Source: Blepharisma stoltei
Lineage: Eukaryota; Ciliophora; Heterotrichea; Heterotrichida; Blepharismidae
NCBI GenBank assembly: GCA_914767885.1
Contig: CAJZBQ010000044.1
Span: 62,001-126,000, forward strand
Reading direction: 5' to 3'
Length of the DNA: 64,000 nucleotides
Part shown: in pieces, positions 24,093-33,100 of the stretch
Numbering within the stretch: the stretch's first letter is position 1
Layout: every line of letters begins with the position of its first letter
Program-made: the position numbers and the translations under genes
The notes under the pieces: generated by a model
The model's input: only the letters and a program-made list of their open reading frames with translations
The model's database searches: none
What the model was told of the DNA's origin: nothing

Positions 24093-27060
24093 ATGCTTGG
24101 ATTAATTTTTCGCAATTTTGTGAGAAAAACATATATAATCATAAAATGGAGGATTTTTTAAGGTACCGATCTGCGGATCGGCACCACTCATCCTGCATTT
24201 TATGATTATGAGGCTTGGCTTTATATAGGAATTATATTCCGGCCAAGGCAGGTAAACAACTTGGAGGTGAGGCGCCTGCCCTTTGGCCTGCAATTAGAGA
24301 ATCTGGAAGGCCTGCGGTTTTTCACTTCCATCCTGCAGCAGCGAAGGTGCCTTTAGTCGGTGCACAGCATCAAGGAAGACGGAACTCGCTAACTCTTGAG
24401 CCGTCGAAGTCCGCATACCCTTTCCAAGTGTACTCTAGCAACCAAAGCAAGCCTGCCCAGTATCCTGTAGGCCTGACACGTGTAAAAATGGTGGAAATAT
24501 TGGTGAGGCCACCCCGTAGTGTACCTTAGCGAGGCACTACACATCTAAATTTCTTTAATTTAATTTAAATGAGAAAAACATCTAGCTCCCCCCCCTCCGT
24601 GAGTGAGCAAAACCATTAGAAAAATCGCTATTTTTTGCCCAAAAATCCACCCTCCGTGAGTGAACAAAAATTTTTAATAGAAAAAATTTTTTATGAAAAA
24701 AAATTTTGAGATATAAGTGATAATTAGTATAATGAAATCTAGAGCTGATTCTGTTTAATTTTAAACGAATTGCTTTTTTAAAACATAAATTTTATAAATT
24801 AAATTAATATTTGCTTTCAAATTTTTGCGAATTAGGATTTTTTTAAATTTTAAAAAAAAAAATTAACCCTCCTCCGTGAGTGAACAAAATTTTTTTGTTC
24901 AATCACGGAGGGCGGGGACTAAGGCAATTCCCAAGCAAACTCCTAAACCTCCAACCACAAACAAATTGGAGTTCCCAGAAGACTTTAAAAAACTAGGTCT
25001 AAAGAAAAAAGAAGTCGACCCTGAAGTCGCCGATATTTATAATCGCTTAAAAGCTAAAGGTGCAGACAAGCTCGTAGACAAAATCATTGACCAAAAAATA
25101 AAGGATGGCGAAGAAGACGAACTATTCAGCCAAGTTTTTCAAACAGATATCGGTGAAGAAAGAAAATTACACAATCCTAAGCCAGACTTTCCTGCAGAAA
25201 ATCGTCAAGAACTAATGAGCTACGAAGAAATGGAAAAATACGAACGAAATTTCCCAGTTGAGCTTAAAGAAAAAGCAGAGAAGCTTCTTGAGCAAAAAGT
25301 ACTCGAAAGCAAATTGATGGAAAATTTCAAAAAAACAGTAAGTGAGGATATTGATAAAGCGACTGGGAGAGTTGACAACAGAAGAGAGCTAGAAAAACAT
25401 GAGGAATTTGATGACCCATTTCCATTGGATGAAAAAGAAAAACATTCATATTGGGATGAAATGATGGAAGATCTTGATCCTGGACTCAAAAAACATTTTG
25501 CACAAAAATCTTTAAATGATAAAAAAATGCTGGTTAAACATTTACAACAACTGTAAGGCTTATTTAGGGATAAAATAGGTTTTTGATATTTTTATTTAAT
25601 TTTTCTTAGAAATTGATTTTTTTTAAATTATAAAGTTTATATAAAATTCAGCTAAAAAGGCAAATCCGAGATCTTTACAAAAAATTTAAAATTGAGACGC
25701 ACGAAGAATAAATAAAATGGCGTCTCGGCCAGGGCATTGCCTCCTGGCAATGCAGCCTTGAGTGCATTTTATTTATATTCGGCAAGGCTTTGCCAACTTA
25801 GAAATGAACAGATATTATGCAAGCAATCCTAGTAATTTGCAAAGTCTAACCCTAGTTAGCTTTCAGGATTGGATTTAACCTCAAAGGAAAAGGTGAGTTC
25901 AGAGTTGGAGAGGGAAAGCTTAGCAGCGTCTACTGGCAATGCCTAGGCCATTCAAGCAGCTTCCTAGTGTGAAACTGGGATATAAGCCTCAGGCTTTGAA
26001 TTTTTCATTTTTTGCCGATACTGACCAGAGCTTCCATTTTGGGATTTTTGTGTGGACAGCCTTCGTCAAGCCCAAGCAGCATACTGCAGAAATCCATAGC
26101 TTTTCAACTCAACATTGTGATTGACAAGACAAGGAGGAGACAAAGTCACAAAACCCTACTTCACAGATACCATGGCGTCAGTGGTGAAGAAGAGGAAAGG
26201 TTGTGCTCGAGCCGTAACTCGCCCCGTGAGCCATCTAACTCAAAAAAGTTCTCCCTGCCATCATCGCAAAAAAAGGTGATTCCCCAGGATCCTTGCTGGC
26301 TGTTTACCAATAGGCAGCAGCCAAATGTGTAATAATTTTAAGTTAAGCTTAAGAGACGCGCGATGAAAACGAACCTAAAAAAGTGGATATTTATATTGAA
26401 TCAGCCCAAAGAAATGTAAAAAGATGGCTTGAAAAAATTTTAAACACCGACAAAAGAGTTTTCACTGGCGAAGTTTTCCAAAATGGCTTTATAGAAGTCT
26501 TCAAAGTCAATCTAAGCCCCAGCATGTCAGTCTGCACAATATTTTTTGACATGTTTTTCCCTTCAATATCTAATAGAGTAGACGATCCAAAAAGAAAAGA
26601 GGCTATTGAAACAGTCAGAAGAAAACTAATCCATTCTTCCCCTTATTTAAGGTCAAAATTAACTAATTGTGTAGGACTGAAATATGCTCCAGAGCTAAGG
26701 TGAATTCCTTGGACTATTGGTGCAGACCAAAGTCAAATTTTGGTAATTTTTATATAGAATGGGGTGCCTGATGAAGAAACTATCAATAGGAATTTGCTGA
26801 CTGCAAAAGGTGAGGAATTAAAATTAATTACAGAGCCAAAACTGCCAGGCAGAAATGCAGTCAAAAATGCTAAAAAAAGGATGAAAAAAACTGAGGAGGA
26901 AGAAAAAGATTTAGACCAGCTTAGAACAGAGAAGTATAAAGAGAAAATTAAAAAAGAAAAAGAAAAAGAAAAAGAAAAAGAGAAGGGAGGAAAAAAACAC
27001 ACAAAGCCATTCTGGATTGAAAAGCGGGATAAAGAAAAAAAGAATATAAGATATAAGTAA
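24093..27060 (+). CDS. Mitochondrial ribosome-binding factor A (RbfA-like), fully rebuilt across inserts
   Basis: Removing retroposon 24133-24581 (insert plus one duplication), IES 24583-24919, intron 25553-25567, IES 25576-25637, retroposon 25705-26363 and intron 26743-26757 leaves exactly 1431 nt, 476 codons plus TAA, with no internal stop. N-terminus MLGLIFRNFVRKTSKAIPK is a good mitochondrial targeting peptide. The middle is a charged extension (EEMEKYERNFPVELKEK). The RbfA KH-like domain runs from about VDIYIESAQRNVKRWLEKIL to KLTNCVGLKYAPELRW, with the typical late motif LRSKLTNCVGLKYAPELR. The tail is Lys/Glu-rich. Likely role: maturation of the mitochondrial small ribosomal subunit. 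Note that a false start ATG at 24569 appears only in the germline form. Confidence 0.85.
24133..24569. mobile_element. Retroposon-like insert (group E copy 4) with 12-bp duplication
   Basis: Duplication TGAGAAAAACAT at 24121-24132 and 24570-24581. Splits the mitochondrial presequence of the RbfA gene after NFV. The left end carries a small palindrome (ATAATCATAAAATG .. CATTTTATGATTAT). T-rich right end. Confidence 0.85.
24583..24919. mobile_element. IES, group A
   Basis: 337 nt including one TA. Left TAGCTCCCCCCC, right GGCGGGGACTAA: the flanking triplet is TAG/TAA, probably one mutated TAA. Contains the four group A motif copies. Keeping one TA joins RKTS to KAIPKQT in frame. Confidence 0.9.
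25553..25567 (+). other. 15-nt spliceosomal intron
   Basis: GTAAGGCTTATTTAG after KHLQQ; needed for the RbfA frame. Confidence 0.85.
25576..25637. mobile_element. Short TA-bounded IES (62 nt) in RbfA gene
   Basis: TA at 25576 and 25638. After removal, and after the 15-nt intron just upstream, the codons read LDKIYKIQLKRQIRDL without a stop. Confidence 0.8.
25705..26352 (+). mobile_element. Retroposon-like insert (group E copy 5) with 11-bp duplication
   Basis: 648 bp. Duplication GAGACGCACGA (25694-25704) / GAGACGCGCGA (26353-26363). The left end has a small palindrome (TAAATAAAATG .. CATTTTATTTA) as in copy 4. The segment 25939-26070 translates to PRPFKQLPSVKLGYK..DQSFHFGIF, matching PRPIGQLPSVKPGVT..DQKFHFLGF from the copy at 48044-48666, so the two share ancestry. 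Confidence 0.85.
26743..26757 (+). other. 15-nt spliceosomal intron
   Basis: GTAATTTTTATATAG between QIL and NGVPDEET of the RbfA gene; the frame is open only without it. Confidence 0.92.
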
Positions 27061-27495
27061 ATATGGTTTCATCTTTGCTGACTAGCATCCTACCCAAACC
27101 GAGATTTTTAACATAGTTTTGTCAGCAGCAACAGATCTTATTGAGCGGCCGAAAGAGGCTATGCGAATTGCTTTCACAAGCTGTTTTTCAGCCTTGATCT
27201 GCTCAAATCATATTTAAATCTACATAAAAACCTGATTATCTTTAGAATTTATTATTACCAAGAATATATGATTTTTATGCTAGACCAGGAAGGTTAGCAT
27301 GACTCAATTGATCCTGAAGGACTCTACCGGCTGAGAACTCACAGAAATTAGGAAAATAAATTCACAGAATTAATCTAATCGCCAATGGTTTCATCTTAAA
27401 ATTTTTATTTTTCACAAATATTGTTTTATTCCAAATCCATCGCCAAACGCCAAAAAAAAACAAATCCAACCATTTTATATAATAAAAAGCTGAAA
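27061..27495. other. Intergenic stretch, no gene recognised
   Basis: Moderate GC at 27070-27350 compared with flanks; could be a worn retroposon relic, but no target duplication or tail was found. Confidence 0.4.
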
Positions 27496-29690
27496 ATGGA
27501 TCAATCATCAGATGTTGAAGTTGAGTCTGAAGAAGAGGCCGTATCTGGAGAAGAAGAGGTCGAATCCGGAGAAGAAGTAGGATCTGAAGAAGTTGGATCT
27601 GAAGAGCAAGAAGAGGAAGAACAAGAAGAAGAGGAACAAGAGGAAGAAGAACAAGAAGAAGAGGAACAAGAGGAAGAAGAACAAGAAGAAGAGGAGCAAG
27701 AGGAAGAAGAACAAGAAGAGGAAGAAGAACAAGAAGAGGAAGCAGAGCAGGAAGAGCAAGAAGAACAAGAAGAGGAAGAGCAAGAAGAACAAGAAGAAGA
27801 GGAACAAGAAGAGGAAGAAGGAGAAGAGGCAGAGGGTGAAGAAGAAGCTGAACCTGAAGTCAATTCTAGCGCTGAGGCTGAGCAAGAAGATGACCTAGAA
27901 GCCTTAAAACTCGAACACGACGAATTAGAAGCCAAACTTGAAGACCTGCGAAACCACCCTCGACTTTCTGCCGCTCCACCCCAGCCAGCAAATTTTCAAA
28001 ATTTCGACAAAGAAATCGAAGCTTGCCAAGTAAAAATTTCTGAGCTCAACCAACAAATAGTCAAAGAAAAGGCTGAATACCGCAAACTCCTCGTAGAAAA
28101 AGAATACATCCAAAGTACCATAACTGAAGAGTAATTTTTATTTAGCAAATCTGAGTTTTCTCAGTTAACCAGAAGAATCAACGAGCTTTCAGCTGAAAAC
28201 CAAAGACTAATTGAGCAAAAAATGAACTCAGACAAAGAAGAAGCCCAGCAGTCGTTAGAATTAATGAAAAATAAAAACCCAAAGCTGTTTTTCTTGATGA
28301 CCAAAACAATGCAGGCTGAAGAAAACAACCAGAATTTGAAAATTGCAATGGCTGAGCTGACAAGGACCAGAAATGATATAAGAATGGAGTATTATGATAT
28401 AGTGTTTTCCCATGGATGGCACTATTTTTGCCTTGATTTTCCCATTAGGAAATTTTTTGGTTTGACCAAACCATATGGTACTGGTCGAACCAAAAAATTT
28501 TCCCAGTGGGAAAATCAAGGCCAAAACAGCGCCATCCACAGGAAATTGCAATATTACCTCAAAGCTTACTTATGAAGACCAACTGAAGTCAGGCCAAAGA
28601 TCAATGGAACAGAATATAGAAGAATATGAAAAGAAAAATAAAGAGCTGGAAGGAAAACTGAACCAGAGAAAAGTCCAATTAAAAGACTTTGAAAGACTTA
28701 AAGACAGGCCACATGTAAAAAAATATTTAAGAAGATTCCAGACCTTGGAAAAAGAACACCAGTATTTCCAAGAAAAAATCAGAGGAATTTATGATGATTT
28801 TGACGAGTGTGAGCTAAAAATGGGTCAGTTTATTTTTTTAAAAAAATGATAATTGGGTTATTTTTTTATTTGGAAAAAAATAATTTCGAACCTTAAAAAT
28901 GCTTGAGAAAACCAAAGGCTTGACTAAAATGTCTGAGACAGAAATGTGCAAGAGATTAAGGGAAGAAATAAGATCAATGGAATCTCAAATTATTCAATTG
29001 ACTAAAGAGGATAAAGAAAAGGAAAGAACACTTAAGGAATTGAAATTTAATTATGAAGAAATTGGGAAGCAAGTTATAGATCGTACATGCCTTTAGCGTG
29101 CCATGAAGTAAAGTTCCTCTTAACAACCTGGAGCTCTGACGAGTCACCTAAAGGTGGCAAATCGACTCCAAGTTGACAAAAGTACAGCCTTTGCCAGGAT
29201 TCGCCAATTTGCATTTAACTTGCCGTCTTTAGGTGACCTACCAGAACTCCAGGCTGCAAAGAGAAACTTCACTTCAAGGCACTCTAAAGGCATCCAGTAG
29301 CTATACTGTCTTTAGCAGATGTGTGACACCTATGAGTTTATCTCAGCCAGAACAAACTCCAGCAGCTGTTAAAGAAAAGGAACCTAAGTCTCCTAAAAGA
29401 AAAAAGGTTAGTGAAGAGCAAAAACGGCAAAAATTAGGATATTTAGTTATTTCAAAATAATATTTTCTATGAATTATTTGTTCAATAGAATTATTTTTTT
29501 CTAAAAAAATAAATAAATACCAAAATTAGTCCTTTTGATTGAAAAAGAACTACAAGGCGGACAGCCAGATAAAATATTGAAAGAACTTAAAACAATTGGT
29601 AAACCCAATCAAGGTGTAGCAAGCAAAATTGTGGAAATTAACAGAGGTGAGTTTTTATCTCAATATAAGCCAGCACCATCATTAGGCTAA
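27496..29690 (+). CDS. Acidic coiled-coil protein of unknown function
   Basis: Start MDQSSDVEVESEEE at 27496. Residues from about 40 to 120 are nearly pure E/Q (EEEEQ repeats). After that comes long heptad-rich coiled coil (ALKLEHDELEAKLEDLR, SQLTRRINELSAENQRL, RSMEQNIEEYEKKNKEL) and a basic tail ending SQYKPAPSLG. Removal of intron 28131-28145 and IESs 28398-28551, 28815-28893, 29094-29238 and 29435-29526 gives one open frame. Composition suggests a cytoskeletal or ciliary structural protein, but no family is identified. It converges with CDC23, with only 16 bp between the stop codons. Confidence 0.75.
27600..27850 (+). repeat. Glu/Gln-coding purine repeat tract
   Basis: Tandem GAAGAAGAGGAACAAGAG-type units, almost all purine on the + strand. 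In-frame part of the coiled-coil gene. Confidence 0.9.
28131..28145 (+). other. 15-nt spliceosomal intron
   Basis: GTAATTTTTATTTAG between TITEE and KSEFSQ; removes an in-frame TAA. Confidence 0.92.
28398..28551. mobile_element. Palindromic TA-bounded IES (group D, 154 nt)
   Basis: Arms TTTTCCCATGGATGGC / GCCATCCACAGGAAA and a core TTGACCAAACCATATGG.. GGTCGAACCAAAA. Cutting at TA 28398/28552 gives MEYYDITSKLTYED in frame. Confidence 0.9.
28815..28893. mobile_element. Short IES (79 nt)
   Basis: Flanked by 8-bp repeat TAAAAATG; removal joins ECELK to MLEKTKGL in frame. Confidence 0.85.
29094..29238. mobile_element. TA-bounded IES (145 nt)
   Basis: TA at 29094 and 29239 gives RTCLYQNSRLQRE in frame. 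An inner inverted repeat (CTGGAGCTCT..GTCACCTAAAG) pairs with sequence that runs into the retained exon on the right. Confidence 0.7.
29435..29526. mobile_element. Short TA-bounded IES (92 nt)
   Basis: Flanks CAAAAATTAG / CAAAATTAG. Removal joins RQKL to VLLIEKELQGG in frame. Confidence 0.85.
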
Positions 29691-29706
29691 AAATAAAATT
29701 AAATTA

Positions 29707-32700
29707 TTAAAGCTCGGTCTGTCTCATATGATAAGTAGCTCTATCCAGCTCAGCCCCTCCGAAATCATATAGCCTTCTTGCATAGTTCGCTGCTTCTTCA
29801 TGCATATTTTTAGATAAATAATACTGCTTTAAAAACATGATAGCTTCAATCGTCTCTTCTCCTGTATCATTTTCTTGGTCTTTTCTCGCTAAACTTTCAG
29901 AAAAACATTTTGCGGCTTTTTCAGTCATATTTAGTCTATTATCCTTTAAAATAAAAGATAATTTTTTTTTTTTTTTTAAAAATTAAATTAGATGGTATTT
30001 TAATATTGAGGTATATATAGTCTGGCAAGTCTATGTAAAACGACTCCTTCTCTGTCTTTTAGCCTTTCAGCTTTTTCATAGCATTTAGTAGACTCATTAG
30101 TTTTCCCCATTTTTTCATAGCAAGTCCCAAGAGCTACCCAAAGTCTTGAATCTTGTGGTCGGGTCAAAATAGCTTTATAGTAATAATAAATAGCATACAA
30201 GTTCATATCAGACACTTCATAAGTTTCCGCTAATCCATATCAAGCTCTATAGTCTTTAGAATCAAGTTCTATTGCAGTCCTGTAGCTTTCGATAGCTTTG
30301 GTAACATTCTGCATTTCTAAGTACTCATGGCCCATTAAAATTCATGCAGGCAGGTAATTCTTATCTAACTGAGTTGCTCGCTTAAAATACACCATAGCTC
30401 TTGTATGATCATTTTTCAAACTATAATAATTCCCCAACACAAAGCACGTCTCAGGCCTATATTTATCATTTTGATACATCCTATAAGCTAAATAACTTAA
30501 CTTCCCCGCTTCTTCTCTTACATAAAGAATATTCGAATAGACGTCCATAAACTCATAACGGTATGGGTCTACTTCTTCTACCTGCTCAAACCAGCTGATA
30601 GCATTCGTATAATCGTCCATTAAGAAAAACAAATTCCCAATTTGTGCATATAAAAAAGATGAGCTTGGAAAATATCCTGTCCTGATACCAATATTTTTTT
30701 AATATAAAATATTTTTTTTTAAATATTAATTTATTACAATCCTGTATATAGCTCATACCCCTTTATAGATTTCTTTATCGAGCAAAATGTACTGGATTAT
30801 TGAACGACCAAGAGAGACTCTATTAAAGGAACGGGCTGGATATCTATATCAGGAAGTGCTAAAAAGTGACATGTCAAAAAATGGTGACAAGTCTGAAAAA
30901 AGTTGACAAGTGAACGCGCCAATTTTTAAAATGGATTTATTATTAAAATAATTTTAAACTTAAGATACCCAATTAGACAGAAGATATAATTACACATTAT
31001 ATATCGGCTTTAAATATTTTGATTTATATATATTTAAATTTAATAATAGTTGTAAAAACCAAAAACTTGCAACTCGATGTGCATTTTTCCGGCTCGATAG
31101 AATTTCTTTATTTTATGCTAATTTATATATGAAGACTAGAGCTATAATTTGCAAAGTGCGTGGCTTGTGATTCTCAATATATACAAAGTTCTTATCGACT
31201 CATATGATGTGTACTTACTCCCCCCCCCCCTCCGTGAGCGAACAAAACCATTAGAAAAATCGCCATTTTTTGACCAAAAACCCACCCTCCGTGAGTGAAC
31301 AAAAATTTTTTTAATAGAAAAAAATTTTAATGGAAAAAAATTTTGATATATAAGTGATAATTAGTATAATGAAATCTAGAGCTAATTCTGTTTAATTTTA
31401 AACAAATTGCGTTTTAAAACATAAATTTTGCAAATTAAATTAATATTTGCTTCCCAATTTTTGCAAATTAGGATTTTTTTAAATTTCGAAAAAATATTTT
31501 TTATAAAATTTATATATAAATTTTTTTTTTTAAAAAAAAAAAATTAACCCCCCTCCGGAGCGAACAAAATTTTTTTGTTCGCTCACGGAGGGGGGGGGGG
31601 GGAGTTAGCAAAAATTCAATATGGCTTATAAGTGAAAACCAAAAACTTGCAACTCGATGTGCATTTTTCCGGCTCGATGGAATTTCTTTATTTTATGCTA
31701 ATTTATTTATGAAGACTAGAGTTATAATTTGCAAAGTGCGTGGCTTGTGTATCTCGATATATTAGAAGTTCTTATCGACTCATATGAGAAGTATTTAGCA
31801 AAAATCAATATGGCTTATAAGTGAAAATCATAAACTTGCAACTCGATGTGCATTTTTCCGGCTCGATGGAATTTCTTTATTTTGTGTTAATTTATTTATG
31901 AAGACTAGAGCTATAATTTGCAAAGTGCGTGGTTTGTAATTTTAAATATATACAAAGTTCTTATCGACTCATATGATGTGTAATTAGCATAATTAAATAT
32001 TGATTAAAATTAAAATATCTTAAGTTTAAAATTATTTTAATAATAAATCCATTTTAAAAATTGGCGCGTTCACTTGTCAACTTTTTTCAGACTTGTCACT
32101 TTTTAGCACTTCCTGATATAGATATCCAGCCCGTTCCTTTAATAGAGTCTCTCTTGGTCGTTCAATAATCCAGTACATTTTGCTCGATAAAGAAATCTAT
32201 AAAGGGATATAAGCTATACTTTTCAGCCAAAACAGCGAACATGTCGATACTCTCTTCACTTCTCTGCATTTTGTGGTAAAACTGCGCAATAAAAAAATTC
32301 TTCATCCAGTGGTTTTGAATCAGGCTTAAACTTTGGATGTCACAAATGTCTGATAATTCTTGCCAAGCTGACCAATTCACTGGGAACTCATTGAGACTTT
32401 TTATAAATAGCTGCTTGGCAGTCTCCAAATCTCCTCTTTGTTTTTTTACGACTCCTAATAAGTAGCTAGTCATTGCATCAATTGGCTTCAGCTGTGTTTC
32501 TATTGTATAAAGCTGCCGGTTTTCGACGTCTTTGCCTTCTTCTATTGATTCTTCTTCTTTTCTAAACTCTCCGTACATATAAAGTGCGTAATTATAGAGG
32601 AAAAAGGCTTGAGGAAACTCAGGTTTTGCAAATTCGGTAAGGACTGAGGCAGATTTTAAATATTCTTTTAAGTCAAAGAGAACACGGCCAAGCTGCAAGT

Positions 32701-32956
32701 TGTCGTAAGAAGCGTCAATTGGGTCTTGGTAGGGCGCTTGTGGAGGAAATTGGACAAGATTGCCTAATAAAAGTTCTCCGGCCCATTTGGCTGCTTGGTG
32801 CAATCTGTAGGAGGTAAGCAAGGATATAGCATATCGTAGTTCTTGACGAGCAACTGTCATATCAGCAATAGGAATAGCAGGCTCGGTGATTTTATTGAAT
32901 GGGCTTGCCTCTGTTTCTGTCCCGCCAACTTTTGGTTTCTCATGTGCCATAGACAT
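29707..32956 (-). CDS. CDC23: Anaphase-promoting complex subunit 8 (APC8/CDC23)
   Basis: TPR scaffold subunit of the APC/C ubiquitin ligase. Start [12 protein letters not shown] at 32956. N-terminal CDC23 domain ([25 protein letters not shown]) is followed by TPRs with diagnostic stretches ([71 protein letters not shown]). TGA serves as Trp in several repeats. A 1.47-kb IES lies between VLAEKY and [11 protein letters not shown], an AT-rich insert at about 30690-30745, and another at about 29935-30000 between LYIPQY and MTEKAAKCF. The last two joins are not fixed exactly. Confidence 0.93.
31052..31985 (+). repeat. Three tandem ~190-bp repeats inside the large IES
   Basis: Units start at 31052, 31632 and 31821 (AAAACTTGCAACTCGATGTG.. 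TTCTTATCGACTCATATGA). After subtracting the nested element (390 bp with one TTA) the first period is 190 bp, the second 189 bp. Confidence 0.9.
31218..31604. mobile_element. Group A element nested in the tandem repeat, TTA duplicated
   Basis: 387 bp with TTA at 31215-31217 and 31605-31607. The next repeat unit has the uninterrupted site (GTATTTAGCAAAAATCAA), so this is a filled/empty pair inside one element. Confidence 0.95.
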
Positions 32957-33100
32957 TTTGAAAATCCTTTATTATTCTTTTTTTTTCTAATCCTTATAAA
33001 TTTTTTTCCGTTATTTTTTCTATTTTTTCAAAAAAAAAACATTTCCCAAAAATTATTATATTTAGCCTTATAAGTCTCCTATATTTAATCCTAACCTATT

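Larger units (their letters stand above)
30747..32216. mobile_element. 1.47-kb TA-bounded IES with ~230-bp terminal inverted repeats
   Basis: Outermost bases TATAGCTCATACCCC and, inverted, TATAGCTTATATCCC, with arms running to about 30990 and from about 31985. The left arm has a 19-bp extra piece (ATGTCAAAAAATGGTGAC region). Inside are three tandem ~190-bp repeats and a nested group A element. No reading frame of a transposase is visible. Confidence 0.85.

Noticed and set aside
24569-24583. Start codon of the RbfA gene at 24569
   Set aside because: This ATG is formed partly by the last base of an insert; removing it connects to ATG 24093 with a mitochondrial presequence.
27501-27935. Long open frames opposite and beside the E/Q-rich tract (Ser/Cys-rich, Leu/Phe-rich, Lys-rich)
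   Set aside because: Artefacts of a purine repeat read in other frames; the EEEEQ frame continues into a spliced coiled-coil protein.
31052-31985. CRISPR-like direct repeats
   Set aside because: Only three units of ~190 bp with no spacers, inside a eukaryotic IES.
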